A stretch of 35,535 nucleotides of DNA from Clostridia bacterium (GCA_900753295.1 CAADYQ010000015.1:1-35535); one strand, 5' to 3'; counted from the first letter of the stretch, positions 7,921 through 17,144 are shown. The notes: generated from the sequence alone by a model not told the origin. Numbers and translations: made by a program.

Positions 7921-7934
7921 TTAGTTTTTACAGA

Positions 7935-8067
7935 AATTAATAATGAAGATTTCGCCCCGCGAAATCTATTAATCCACCTCCTCTATCCGTCGGCGGGGAA
8001 TTTAGTTTTGATAAAATATTAAAGTTCAGTCTCCCCGCCACGTCAAGGCGCGCGAGCGATATATCAC
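7935..8067 (-). repeat. Composite intergenic repeat, copy F
   Basis: Inverted relative of copy A (38-174). On the minus strand there is half of stem 1, then stem 2 ggcgggg/ccccgcc (8039-8033 with 7998-7992), then cggatagaggaggt (7990-7977). Hairpin 3 is agatttcgc/gcgaaatct (7967-7959 with 7955-7947) inside an attaat palindrome. The second half of stem 1 has been lost. The hairpin 3 outer arms differ from copy A (attaat against gtaag/cttac) yet still pair. Confidence 0.7.
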
Positions 8068-8082
8068 TGCCAACCCAGCTCG

Positions 8083-8135
8083 TATATTCACAATATGCAT
8101 GAATATATGCATCATTATGCATGGCGATATGTATC
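8083..8135. promoter_or_regulatory. AT-rich ATGCAT cluster upstream of argGH
   Basis: The palindrome ATGCAT occurs at 8095-8100, 8107-8112 and 8117-8122, mixed with attca/tgaat half-sites and a catatg. The composition differs sharply from the GC-rich surroundings. It may be a regulator-binding array, perhaps for the arginine repressor, or curved DNA upstream of the promoter. The function is inferred from position only. Confidence 0.35.
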
Positions 8136-8180
8136 ATATGCACGTTTGCGCCGCGTATATGCGCGAAATATTGCATATAA

Positions 8181-8194
8181 TCAATAAATATTCG
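8181..8194. promoter_or_regulatory. Candidate ARG box (arginine repressor site)
   Basis: TCAATAAATATTCG differs from the ArgR/AhrC half-site pattern TGAAT-4 W-ATTCA at two positions. It lies 9 bp before the -35 box of the argGH promoter, where an arginine repressor could control access of RNA polymerase. It is a visual match only. Confidence 0.4.
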
Positions 8195-8203
8195 CTTTAC
8201 CCC

Positions 8204-8231
8204 TTGACAAACCGGATTTTTGATGTATAAT
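8204..8231 (+). promoter_or_regulatory. Sigma-A promoter of argGH
   Basis: TTGACA (8204-8209), a 16-bp spacer and TATAAT (8226-8231). Transcription should start near 8238, giving a leader of about 36 nt before the argG ATG at 8274. A longer argG frame starting upstream would overlap this promoter, which supports the start chosen. Confidence 0.8.
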
Positions 8232-8273
8232 AATACACATGATGAAACCCAACCATTCCGGAGGACAGGAAAA

Positions 8274-9500
<1,227 letters not shown>

Positions 9501-9535
9501 AATGAAAAATTCCCGCATGGGAAAACGGAGGAAAA

Positions 9536-11230
9536 ATGATGACCGAAACTGAATTCCCATGCGGAGCATACGATAGCCGCACCGCAAAGAACGAAAACAA
9601 ACAGATGCCCGACAAGGATATAAATAATAAAGATAAGATTCAGATGGAACAATCCGGCGTCAGTGGATTAGAATCTGTAATCTCTCCCCCCTCGGGGTAT
9701 GCAGATGCGACTCTGCAAAAAATCCACCCGAGTATAAAAAAAGATGATGTTCAGATGGAACATCCCGGCGAGAATAGCTCAGACCCTGCACTCTCTTCAC
9801 AGTCGGGGTATGCGGCTGCAAATCCGCAGAAACTTCACCCGAGTATGAAAAAAATGTGGGTTGGAAGAACAGCGGGGGCGACGGACGCGGTCGCGGATGA
9901 CTTTAATTCGTCCATCCGGTTCGATCAAAAAATGTACCGCCAGGATATTTGCGGAAGCATGGCACACGCCGCAATGCTGGGCGCACAGGGGATAATTCCG
10001 GAGACCGCCGCCGAAAAGATCATCGGCGGACTTGAAGGAATACTTGCAGACCTTGAAGCGGGGACGTTGCAGTTCGATCCCAACGCCGAGGATATACATA
10101 TGTTCGTTGAAACGGTGCTGACAGAGCGCCTCGGAGACATGGGAAAACGACTGCATACGGCGCGCAGCCGTAACGATCAGGTAGCACTCGATACGCGCAT
10201 GTACCTGCGTGACAAAGCCGACGACACGACAGGACTGGTGCGCGAGCTGATTGCCGTTCTTTGCGACCGCGCCGAGGAGCACGCCGCCACGATAATGCCG
10301 GGCTATACCCATATGCAGCGCGCACAGCCGGTAACATTCGGACATCACTTGATGGCATACGCCGCAATGCTCATGCGCGACCTCGGCAGACTTCACGATT
10401 GCCGCACGCGTATGAATATCTCGCCCATCGGCTGCTGCGCACTTGCCGGAACAACATACGCAACGGATCGCCGCGCCGAGGCTGCCGCGCTCGGCTTTGA
10501 CGGAATATGCGCCAATAGCCTTGACGGCGTTTCGGACCGCGACTTTTGCGTTGAGCTTTGCTCGGCGCTCGCGATCTTGATGATGCACCTCTCGCGCCTC
10601 TCGGAGGAGCTGGTGCTGTGGTCAAGCTGGGAATTCGGATTCGTGGAGCTTTCGGACGCATACACGACCGGCTCGTCCATAATGCCGCAAAAGAAAAATC
10701 CGGACATGGCGGAGCTTATCCGCGGCAAGACCGGACGTGTTTACGGCGACCTTATGGCTCTGCTGACCGTGCTGAAGGGACTTCCGCTTGCATATAATAA
10801 GGATATGCAGGAGGATAAGGAAAGCATTTTTGACGCGGTGGAGACCGCGGAGACCTGCCTTTCGGTCATGATACCGATGATCGCAACGATGACGGTAAAG
10901 CCCGACGCCATGAAGCGTGCGGCGCAGAGCGGATTCATCAACGCGACCGATCTCGCGGACTATCTTGTGACCAAGGGAATGCCGTTCCGCGCGGCGTATA
11001 AGATATCCGGAGAGCTTGTCGCCCGCTGCATACGCGAGGGACGGGTGCTTGAGGAGCTTCCGCTGGCGGTGTTCCGCGAATACAGCGAGCTTTTCGGCGA
11101 GGATGTTTACCCCGCGATAGACCTTGACGCGTGCGTTATGCGCCGCATATCCGAGGGCGGGACCTCACCTGATTCCGTGCGCGCACAGATAGCCTCCGTC
11201 CGAGATATGTTGAAAGCGGATAAGATATGA
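9536..11230 (+). CDS. argH: Argininosuccinate lyase with repeat-built N-terminal extension
   Basis: It splits argininosuccinate into arginine and fumarate. The family core begins at MKKMWVGRT (residues 104-112) and runs to the end. The GSSIMPQKKNPD signature is at 379-390, with the catalytic Ser loop. About 103 extra residues precede the core, including two copies of a 37-residue repeat (residues about 35-71 and 72-108). Each is encoded by a 111-bp DNA repeat, with QME near the start and HPSxKK near the end. The extension appears to be translated: GGAGG (9527-9531) stands before the paired ATGs at 9536 and 9539, while no ribosome binding site precedes the ATG at 9845 where a normal ArgH would start. 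Family members are about 460 residues; this one is 564. The WGGRF motif is altered to WVGRT. Confidence 0.96.
   Translation: MMTETEFPCGAYDSRTAKNENKQMPDKDINNKDKIQMEQSGVSGLESVISPPSGYADATLQKIHPSIKKDDVQMEHPGENSSDPALSSQSGYAAANPQKLHPSMKKMWVGRTAGATDAVADDFNSSIRFDQKMYRQDICGSMAHAAMLGAQGIIPETAAEKIIGGLEGILADLEAGTLQFDPNAEDIHMFVETVLTERLGDMGKRLHTARSRNDQVALDTRMYLRDKADDTTGLVRELIAVLCDRAEEHAATIMPGYTHMQRAQPVTFGHHLMAYAAMLMRDLGRLHDCRTRMNISPIGCCALAGTTYATDRRAEAAALGFDGICANSLDGVSDRDFCVELCSALAILMMHLSRLSEELVLWSSWEFGFVELSDAYTTGSSIMPQKKNPDMAELIRGKTGRVYGDLMALLTVLKGLPLAYNKDMQEDKESIFDAVETAETCLSVMIPMIATMTVKPDAMKRAAQSGFINATDLADYLVTKGMPFRAAYKISGELVARCIREGRVLEELPLAVFREYSELFGEDVYPAIDLDACVMRRISEGGTSPDSVRAQIASVRDMLKADKI
9638..9859 (+). 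repeat. Two tandem 111-bp repeats inside argH
   Basis: Units start near 9638 and 9749 (cagatggaac at 9641 and 9752), so the period is 111 bp and the reading frame is preserved. Each holds a 50-nt core (9691-9740 and 9802-9851) that begins tcggggtatgc and ends cacccgagtat, with pairing ends. Inside the core are a gcaga/tctgc hairpin in unit 1 and a tgcgg/ccgca hairpin in unit 2, again with pairing conserved but sequence changed. An intergenic copy of the core lies at 7676-7725 on the other strand. Confidence 0.8.
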
Positions 11231-11261
11231 GCGGTCCCACCGGCGCAGGACCCAAATAAAT

Positions 11262-11302
11262 ACGGGAGTTAAAAAACTCAATTTGAGTTTTTTAACTCCC
11301 GT
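11262..11302. terminator. Bidirectional terminator between argH and rny
   Basis: A perfect 41-nt palindrome with 20-nt arms (11262-11281 and 11283-11302), beginning acgggagttaaaaaactcaa. It lies between the convergent argH and rny genes, with A-run and T-run stems suited to termination in both directions. It shares a core with the hairpins at 6109 and 31440. Confidence 0.8.
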
Positions 11303-11482
11303 TGCGTTACTGCTATTTATACTCATGCGGACGCCGTTGGCGGCAGCCGCGTACAGCCCAAGGGGTTTTATGTTAACTATATATCAAATCCCGTAAGGGA
11401 GGATGGGTGAGTAAAATCACAATAGCATCGGCGTGCGGCATTCATTACGCCGCTCCCGAAGATTTTGGCGGAGCGCCGACCG

Positions 11483-13045
11483 TTACTTTGCGTAATCGAC
11501 CGCGCGGCTCTCGCGGATAAGGTTCACCTTGATCTGACCGGGGTACTTGACCTCGTCTTTGATTTTTTTTGCCATGTCACGTGCAATGACCTTCATGCCC
11601 GCGTCATTGACCTCCTCCGGCTTTACCATCACGCGGATCTCACGTCCCGCCTGAATGGCATATGCTTTGTCAACACCGGGGAAGCTGACCGCGATCTCCT
11701 CAAGCTTTTCAAGTCTCTTGATGTAATTTTCAAGATCCTCGCGTCTCGCGCCGGGTCTTGCAGCCGAAATAGCATCCGCCGCCTGTACCAGCACGGCAAT
11801 GACCGTTGTCGGCTCGACATCGTTGTGGTGAGCTTCGATAGCGTGGATGACCTCGCGGCTCTCCTTGAATTTCTTTGCCGCATTTACGCCGATCTGAACG
11901 TGCGTGCCCTCGACATCATGCGGGAATGCTTTGCCGATATCGTGGAGAAGTCCCGCGCGGCGTGCCGTTGCGGCGTCCTCTCCCAGCTCCTCTGCCATTA
12001 TTCCGGCAAGGAATGCCACCTCCACCGAATGACGCAGTACGTTCTGACCGTAGCTCGTACGGTAGCGGAGTCTGCCGAGCAGTTTTACAAGTTCGGGATT
12101 CAACCCGTGAACGCCCACCTCAAAGGTTGCGCGTTCGCCCGCCTGCTTGATGCTTGCCTCGACCTCGCGTTTTGCCTTTTCCACCATTTCCTCAATGCGG
12201 GCAGGATGGATGCGCCCGTCTGCGATGAGCTTTTCAAGCGCTATACGCGCGACCTCGCGCCTTACCGGATCGAAACCGGAAAGCGTTATCGCCTCGGGCG
12301 TATCGTCGATGATAAGCTCAACACCTGTAAGTGTTTCAAGCTTCTGAATATTTCTGCCTTCGCGTCCGATTATTCTGCCCTTCATTTCCTCGCTGGGCAG
12401 CGGAACGGCGGTAACGGTGGATTCTGCCACCTGGTCGGCGGCACATCTCTGTATCGCCAGAGAAATAAGATTGCGCGCCTTGGTTTCGGCTTCGTCCTTG
12501 AATTGAGCCTCAAGCTCATCCATACGCTGTGCAAAGTCATACTTCGCTTCGGATTCAAGGCTTGCCATCAACTCGCTCTTCGCTTCGGCAGTAGTGAGAC
12601 CCGCAATAGCCTCCAGCTTTTTCTGCTGTTCGGCAAGGGACGCGGCTATCTCGGCGCGAAGCGCTTCGTTTTCCTTGAGTTTGCGGTCAAGCGTGTCATT
12701 TTTGCGGTCAAGCTGTTCGGTCTTGCGGTCAAGGGTCTCTTCCTTGGAGGCAAGGCGTCGCTCTGAGCGCGTGATCTCGGCACGTCTTTCCTTTATTTCA
12801 CGTTCGGAATCGCTTCTTTGCTGATTGATATCTTTCTGAGCCGCCACTATCATGCGGTTAGTCTCGTACGTCGCCGCCATTTTTGCATCGGCTTTGATCT
12901 TTTCGGCTTCTTCCTCGGCAGAGCCGATCTTCTTTTCGGCTACGCGCTTGCGTATCAGGATGCCGAACAGGATACCGAGTCCAACGCCGACGATCAGAGC
13001 CACAACTGCGGCAACGATCGCTGTAACGATTATTTTTGTTTCCAT
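11483..13045 (-). CDS. rny: Ribonuclease Y
   Basis: Membrane-anchored endoribonuclease that starts mRNA decay in Bacillota. The 520-residue product has one N-terminal transmembrane helix (about residues 5-31). A long charged coiled coil follows (about 35-200), then a KH RNA-binding domain with the GRIIGREGRNIQ loop near 212-225. The HD phosphohydrolase domain carries the metal pair H368-D369, the same numbering as in the Bacillus subtilis enzyme. The ATG at 13043-13045 is preceded by GAAGGAGGTG, an almost perfect ribosome binding site, so a longer frame from further upstream is rejected. The gene has its own promoter and a leader hairpin (13086-13110). Confidence 0.98.
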   Translation of the reverse strand: METKIIVTAIVAAVVALIVGVGLGILFGILIRKRVAEKKIGSAEEEAEKIKADAKMAATYETNRMIVAAQKDINQQRSDSEREIKERRAEITRSERRLASKEETLDRKTEQLDRKNDTLDRKLKENEALRAEIAASLAEQQKKLEAIAGLTTAEAKSELMASLESEAKYDFAQRMDELEAQFKDEAETKARNLISLAIQRCAADQVAESTVTAVPLPSEEMKGRIIGREGRNIQKLETLTGVELIIDDTPEAITLSGFDPVRREVARIALEKLIADGRIHPARIEEMVEKAKREVEASIKQAGERATFEVGVHGLNPELVKLLGRLRYRTSYGQNVLRHSVEVAFLAGIMAEELGEDAATARRAGLLHDIGKAFPHDVEGTHVQIGVNAAKKFKESREVIHAIEAHHNDVEPTTVIAVLVQAADAISAARPGARREDLENYIKRLEKLEEIAVSFPGVDKAYAIQAGREIRVMVKPEEVNDAGMKVIARDMAKKIKDEVKYPGQIKVNLIRESRAVDYAK

Positions 13046-13085
13046 ATTGCACCTCCTTCTTAAAAAAATATTATGAAAAAATCCA

Positions 13086-13110
13086 GCACCGGACGCCGGA
13101 CGCCCGGTGC
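13086..13110 (-). promoter_or_regulatory. Hairpin in the rny 5' leader
   Basis: gcaccgg (13086-13092) pairs with ccggtgc (13104-13110) within the roughly 80-nt leader between the rny promoter and its start codon. It has no U-tract and so is not an obvious terminator. It could protect the 5' end or take part in autoregulation by RNase Y cleavage; this is inference. Confidence 0.35.
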
Positions 13111-13129
13111 ATACATTTTTACATATGAT

Positions 13130-13158
13130 ATTGTAGCACAAAACCACGGGTTTGTCAA
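13130..13158 (-). promoter_or_regulatory. Sigma-A promoter of rny
   Basis: On the minus strand TTGACA (13158-13153), a 17-bp spacer and TACAAT (13135-13130). It lies 85 bp upstream of the rny start codon. Confidence 0.75.
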
Positions 13159-13187
13159 TATGGTTTTCTTCCTATTTAAATGCATAC

Positions 13188-13209
13188 GCGTGCATTATCT
13201 AATGCACGC
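13188..13209. promoter_or_regulatory. Palindrome upstream of the two-component system
   Basis: gcgtgcatta (13188-13197) and taatgcacgc (13200-13209) form a perfect inverted repeat with a 2-nt centre. tgcat units extend on both sides (13181-13185 and 13212-13217). It is 37 bp upstream of the -35 box of the response regulator promoter and 30 bp from the divergent rny promoter. It may be an operator, possibly for the response regulator itself, or a transcription barrier between the divergent genes. Confidence 0.4.
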
Positions 13210-13245
13210 CTGTGCATCTTAATAAAATCTTAAGGCGTTTGCCTC

Positions 13246-13274
13246 TTGAACTTTAAGACGTAATATGCGATAAT
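13246..13274 (+). promoter_or_regulatory. Promoter of the two-component system
   Basis: TTGAAC (13246-13251), a 17-bp spacer and GATAAT (13269-13274), about 35 bp before the ATG of the response regulator. One base differs from the consensus in the -10 box and one in the -35 box. Confidence 0.55.
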
Positions 13275-13308
13275 AATAGTACAGAAAACACGATCGGAGA
13301 ATGACGCA

Positions 13309-14001
13309 ATGATAAACATACTTGTGTGCGACGACGACAGCGACATAGTTTCGGCGTTGAGGATATTCCTCACCGCGCAGGGCTACGGCGTTGTGGAGGC
13401 GCACGACGGAGCCGAGGCGATAAGCGCGGTCCTGCGCGGCGGGATAAGCCTTTGCCTGCTCGATATAATGATGCCGGGCACCGACGGACTTACAGCCCTT
13501 GCCTCCATACGGCGGGAATCAAACGTCCCGGTGATCCTTCTTACCGCAAAAAGCGAGGACGGTGACAAAATACTAGGGCTTGATATGGGAGCCGACGACT
13601 ATGTGACAAAGCCGTTCAACCCCGCCGAGGTGATAGCGCGCGTGCGCTCGCAACTGAGGCGATATATGCAGCTCGGCGGCGGCGCCCCAAACCCGGACGT
13701 GCTTTCGGTCGGCGGCATAACGCTTGACACCGAGCGCCGCGAGGTAACGCTCGACGGCGACCCCGTAACGCTAACGCCCACCGAGTACGAGATACTGCGG
13801 CTGATGCTTGAGTCGCCCGGAAAGGTATTCTCACCAAAGGATATATACCGCCGCGTGTGGGGCGGCGACTCCTGCGGAGACGAACGGACGGTGGCTGTCC
13901 ACATAAGGCACCTGCGCGAAAAACTTGAGATCGACCCGTCATCCCCGCGGTATATCACCGTCGTATGGGGACAGGGTTACAGACTGGAGGACAGAAAATG
14001 A
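13309..14001 (+). CDS. OmpR/PhoB-family response regulator
   Basis: A 230-residue DNA-binding response regulator. The receiver domain (residues 1-115) has the acidic pair D8-D9, phosphoacceptor D52 in LLDIMMPGTDG, T79 and the conserved K101 before PF. A winged-helix OmpR-type effector domain follows (about 130-228), with the recognition helix around DERTVAVHIRHLREKLE and the wing ending VWGQGYRL. The ATG has CGGAGA 8 nt upstream. Its stop codon overlaps the start of the histidine kinase in ATGA, so the two are translationally coupled and work as a pair. The stimulus and target genes are unknown. It resembles VanR- and KdpE-like regulators in general form only. Confidence 0.95.
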   Translation: MINILVCDDDSDIVSALRIFLTAQGYGVVEAHDGAEAISAVLRGGISLCLLDIMMPGTDGLTALASIRRESNVPVILLTAKSEDGDKILGLDMGADDYVTKPFNPAEVIARVRSQLRRYMQLGGGAPNPDVLSVGGITLDTERREVTLDGDPVTLTPTEYEILRLMLESPGKVFSPKDIYRRVWGGDSCGDERTVAVHIRHLREKLEIDPSSPRYITVVWGQGYRLEDRK

Positions 14002-16040
14002 AATCATTAACAAGAAAAGGCTGGGCAAAGGCGATAGTGGCGGTCATTTGCTTTCTCGCACTGCTCTCGCTCGTCGCCGAGGCGGCGTGCGTGATATTCC
14101 TTGGCGCCACAGACGCGTACTCGCTGACCGAGGACAGCTACTTTGACTCGCTGTATAACTCTGTTGCGTATTCCTATGCGCTCGTGGAAATGGCGCGCAT
14201 GGACCAGATGAACGAACTGTATTCCTTCGGCGCGGCAAAGTGGGTGGCGCAAAGGCTCTCCGCCACAGGCGCAGCCCTTTGCCAGTTCTACGACACCACC
14301 TGCTGCGGCATGAAGATAGTCCGGTACAGCCCCGATGACCCGAACGGCGTCACGGTAACAGACCGCACCGTTGACGGCAACGTGATATACCGCTTCAACA
14401 TCGAGATCTACTCGGACGGCACGATGTGGCTGCGCCGCGGCTCGGACGGAAGCGCGGAGCAGCTCCCGGCAACGGCGACCTCCTCCGGCGCCGACACGGA
14501 AAGCACCAACGGGCTGACGCGGGTGGAAATTTCGGTCACACTGGTCGAGGGCATAGGCGACATGATAAGCGCCGGACTTTACGCCGGCAGAATGGCATGG
14601 GAAATGCGCTACGGCGTTTATCTCGCCGCGGTAATCTCTCTCGTCATCACGGTCCTCTCATGGGCGTTCCTTTGCACCGGCGCGGGCAGACGCGCCGGCA
14701 GCGACGAGGTGCACCTGCGGTTCCCGTCGCGCATACCGCTTGACCTTTCGGCGGTGCTTTTGTGTGCGCTCACGGCGGGCATGGCGGCGCTGGCAGCGCG
14801 CCTGCCTGTCACCGACCCGCAGCTCGTCTGGCCGCTCGGCACGTCGGTCTGCATATTCGGGGGCTTCATCGCGCTTATGATCATCGAGTGGATACCCGTG
14901 TCGATCGCCGCGCGAATAAAAGCGGGCAAGTGGTGGAAAAACACACTTATATTCATGATATTACGCCTCATTTGGTCGATAATTCGCGGAATATACCGCA
15001 TTTGTGCCTCTGTGTGGCGCAAAATGCCCTACATCTGGCGCACGGTGATATTCGTATTTTCCTTTGCGCTTGCGAATATGATATTCGCCCTGTGCAGCGC
15101 ATACGTCCTGCTGATCCCTCTGGACCTCGCCCTCATAGCAGCTGTGGTGTGGTACGCCGCATCGGTAGTCCGACTTAAAAACAGCGCCTCGCGCATGGCG
15201 GCGGGCGCGCTCGGGATACAGACGGACACAAAGCATATGCCATATGAGCTGAAATGCCTCGGCGACGAGCTGGGCAGCATGGGCAAGGGGCTTTCCCGCG
15301 CGCTTGACGAAAAAATGAAGAGCGAGCGGCTGAAGACCGAGCTTATCACAAATGTTTCTCACGACATAAAGACCCCGCTGACGTCTATCGTCAACTATGT
15401 CGAGCTGCTTGAACACGAGGAGCTGAGCGGTCAGGCTGCCGAGTATGTGAGCGTGCTGGCACGGCAGTCCTCACGCATGAAAAAGCTGATCGACGATCTT
15501 GTGGAAGCCTCCAAAGCATCGACCGGCAACATTGAAACGCACCCGGAACCGCTCGACCTTTCGGTAATGGCGGGGCAGACCGACGGCGAGTACGCCGCGC
15601 GGCTTGCCGAACGCGACCTCAAGCTCGTTGTGACGGGCGCCGACAAGCCCGCCATGGTCCGCGCGGACAGCAGACTTGTGTGGCGCATATGGGACAACCT
15701 GCTCGGCAACATCTGCAAATACGCCATGCCCGGCACGCGCGTATACATCGCCCTTGAGCACCGCGGGCGGACCGTTGCCACCGTTTTCCGCAACATTTCG
15801 GAACAGCCGCTTGAAAAATCGGGCGACGAGCTTACCGAGCGCTTTGTGCGCGGCGACAACTCGCGCTCCGGCGAGGGCAGCGGACTGGGGCTTTCGATCG
15901 CCGCAGGTCTTGCGGCGGTGCAGGGCGGAAGCCTTTCGGTGACGGCTGACGGCGACCTCTTTAAGGTCGAGGTGCTGCTGCCCGCGATAAACGAAGAGCC
16001 GGCGGCGGTCCCCGTCCCGACAGCGAACGCGGAAAACTAA
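13998..16040 (+). CDS. Multi-pass sensor histidine kinase
   Basis: A 680-residue membrane sensor kinase and partner of the preceding regulator. Segment 1 is a transmembrane helix at about 11-35. An extracytoplasmic region of about 160 residues follows, with a YDTTCCGM stretch carrying paired cysteines. Several further hydrophobic segments lie between about 200 and 395. The kinase core has the H-box with phosphoacceptor H455 in NVSHDIKTPLTS, the N-box W565-DNLLGN571, and G-box residues GSGLGLS at 627-633. The start ATG at 13998 overlaps the regulator stop codon, with CTGGAGG 7 nt upstream; a longer frame from 13965 has no reason to be used. The many helices suggest sensing at or within the membrane, but no ligand can be inferred. 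Confidence 0.93.
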   Translation: MKSLTRKGWAKAIVAVICFLALLSLVAEAACVIFLGATDAYSLTEDSYFDSLYNSVAYSYALVEMARMDQMNELYSFGAAKWVAQRLSATGAALCQFYDTTCCGMKIVRYSPDDPNGVTVTDRTVDGNVIYRFNIEIYSDGTMWLRRGSDGSAEQLPATATSSGADTESTNGLTRVEISVTLVEGIGDMISAGLYAGRMAWEMRYGVYLAAVISLVITVLSWAFLCTGAGRRAGSDEVHLRFPSRIPLDLSAVLLCALTAGMAALAARLPVTDPQLVWPLGTSVCIFGGFIALMIIEWIPVSIAARIKAGKWWKNTLIFMILRLIWSIIRGIYRICASVWRKMPYIWRTVIFVFSFALANMIFALCSAYVLLIPLDLALIAAVVWYAASVVRLKNSASRMAAGALGIQTDTKHMPYELKCLGDELGSMGKGLSRALDEKMKSERLKTELITNVSHDIKTPLTSIVNYVELLEHEELSGQAAEYVSVLARQSSRMKKLIDDLVEASKASTGNIETHPEPLDLSVMAGQTDGEYAARLAERDLKLVVTGADKPAMVRADSRLVWRIWDNLLGNICKYAMPGTRVYIALEHRGRTVATVFRNISEQPLEKSGDELTERFVRGDNSRSGEGSGLGLSIAAGLAAVQGGSLSVTADGDLFKVEVLLPAINEEPAAVPVPTANAEN

Positions 16041-16047
16041 ATAGAAC

Positions 16048-16086
16048 AAGGGGCTGTTAAAAGCATAATGCTTTTAACAGCCCCTT
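16048..16086. terminator. Bidirectional terminator after the histidine kinase
   Basis: Perfect inverted repeat with arms aaggggctgttaaaagcat (16048-16066) and its complement (16068-16086). It lies between the convergent kinase gene and the DUF2156 gene and so can serve both. It has the same design as the palindromes at 11262 and 31440, but a gcat/atgc tip replaces ctc/gag. Confidence 0.8.
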
Positions 16087-16090
16087 CGCG

Positions 16091-17071
16091 TCACAAAACC
16101 ATATTGTACTTTTCCGCGAGCCTTACCGGGTGATACGCCAGCTTGGATTGCCGCAAGCCCGGCTCGCCGCAGTCCTCCTCGCGGTTGACCGTCACGGCGC
16201 GCCCCGCAAAACGCGCGGCGAATTCGCGGAACACCATGGGATACGCGCCCTGGAACGCCCTGTCAGCCTTCTCGATATGGATATCGAGCATACCCGCCAC
16301 GACCTCGCCGAAGGTAAACGCGGCGATCCGGTCCCCGGCGTAAAGCAGGATGCCCTCCTGCCCGTATGCCCGCCAGTTTGACAGCACCTCGTCTATCGCG
16401 CCACGCTCGGCGTCAAAGACCGCATCCGTCTTTCCCTCGGCGCGCAATCCCGCATAGTATGCGTCAAGAAAAGCCCGCGCCGCGGGAATATTCTCCTCGC
16501 ATATCGCCTCGGTCCGCCATTCGGGATAGAGCGATCTGAATTTATTTATGTGATTCCGCTGTCCGGCAAGATGCTTGCCGCCGAGCGATATCATTTTTTC
16601 GGCATCGTAAATATAGTCGTTCCAGTCGCGGTCCTGCCACACCTCCGCTTCGGGACATACCGTCAGAATGAGCGCGCGCTCATCCCACGAAAGGCAGCAA
16701 AAGAAGTGCGCGCCCTCCGCTACGAGACGTTCGACCGCGGCGCGCACCTCGTCCGCGTGCGCTATGCGGTCGGCTGTTTTGTCGTCACCCGGATAAAACA
16801 CCTTGGGGCAGGCATATGCGTACGAATGCGCATATGCGCGCGCACGCGCGTCGGGGAAACTGTCGGGGTCGATATCCGGATCGACCGCGTAGCGCAGATA
16901 CAGCGCCTCGCCGCCGTCCGCTGTTTTTTCAAACGCCAGCTCGGTCCCGTAATAGCTGCGCCACATGACGACATTTGCGGGCGTCATGTCGCATATCTCG
17001 CCGCGGTAAGCGGAAAACACCCGCGCGAGTGCCGGGATATCATTGATATCGGGAGATCTGAATTTTATCAT
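16091..17071 (-). CDS. DUF2156 (LPG synthase C-terminal-like) protein
   Basis: A 326-residue soluble protein of the DUF2156 family. The family is related to the catalytic GNAT-like part of MprF lysyl-phosphatidylglycerol synthase and to the Fem transferases. Family features are KHLAGQRNHINKF near residues 165-177, the second-half DIHIEKADRAFQGAYP motif, and a C-terminal NREEDCGEPGLRQSK block followed by a YHP turn. It has no membrane segments, so it is not a whole MprF. An aminoacyl or acyl transfer role is possible but the substrate is unknown. The ATG at 17069-17071 is preceded by AGGTG; a longer frame begins inside low-complexity GC-rich DNA and is not favoured. It lies 115 bp downstream of rplA, beyond a hairpin. 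Confidence 0.85.
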   Translation of the reverse strand: MIKFRSPDINDIPALARVFSAYRGEICDMTPANVVMWRSYYGTELAFEKTADGGEALYLRYAVDPDIDPDSFPDARARAYAHSYAYACPKVFYPGDDKTADRIAHADEVRAAVERLVAEGAHFFCCLSWDERALILTVCPEAEVWQDRDWNDYIYDAEKMISLGGKHLAGQRNHINKFRSLYPEWRTEAICEENIPAARAFLDAYYAGLRAEGKTDAVFDAERGAIDEVLSNWRAYGQEGILLYAGDRIAAFTFGEVVAGMLDIHIEKADRAFQGAYPMVFREFAARFAGRAVTVNREEDCGEPGLRQSKLAYHPVRLAEKYNMVL

Positions 17072-17144
17072 AAAACACCTTTTTTGAGGGCTGACTGTCG
17101 CCGCGCGGGCGCTACCGCGCCGGGCGCCCATGCCCCTCCACAAC

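Larger units (their letters stand above)
7556..8273. other. Gene-free gap of 718 bp rich in repeats
   Basis: No open frame here looks like a gene. The gap holds, in order: the MATE promoter (7643-7671); a 50-nt repeat also found inside argH (7676-7725); two copies of the intergenic hairpin repeat on the minus strand (7730-7802 and 7935-8067); a terminator-like hairpin (7887-7920); an AT-rich cluster with three ATGCAT palindromes (8083-8135); and the argGH promoter region (8181-8231). Confidence 0.8.

Noticed and set aside
1..8067. Insertion sequence or transposon
   Set aside because: The intergenic elements are repeated and partly inverted, but no transposase, resolvase or integrase frame is present anywhere in the window and no target-site duplication could be seen.
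11465..12766. A 433-codon plus-strand frame opposite rny
   Set aside because: It is antisense to the conserved RNase Y coding region, has no family match and would overlap a firmly identified gene entirely.
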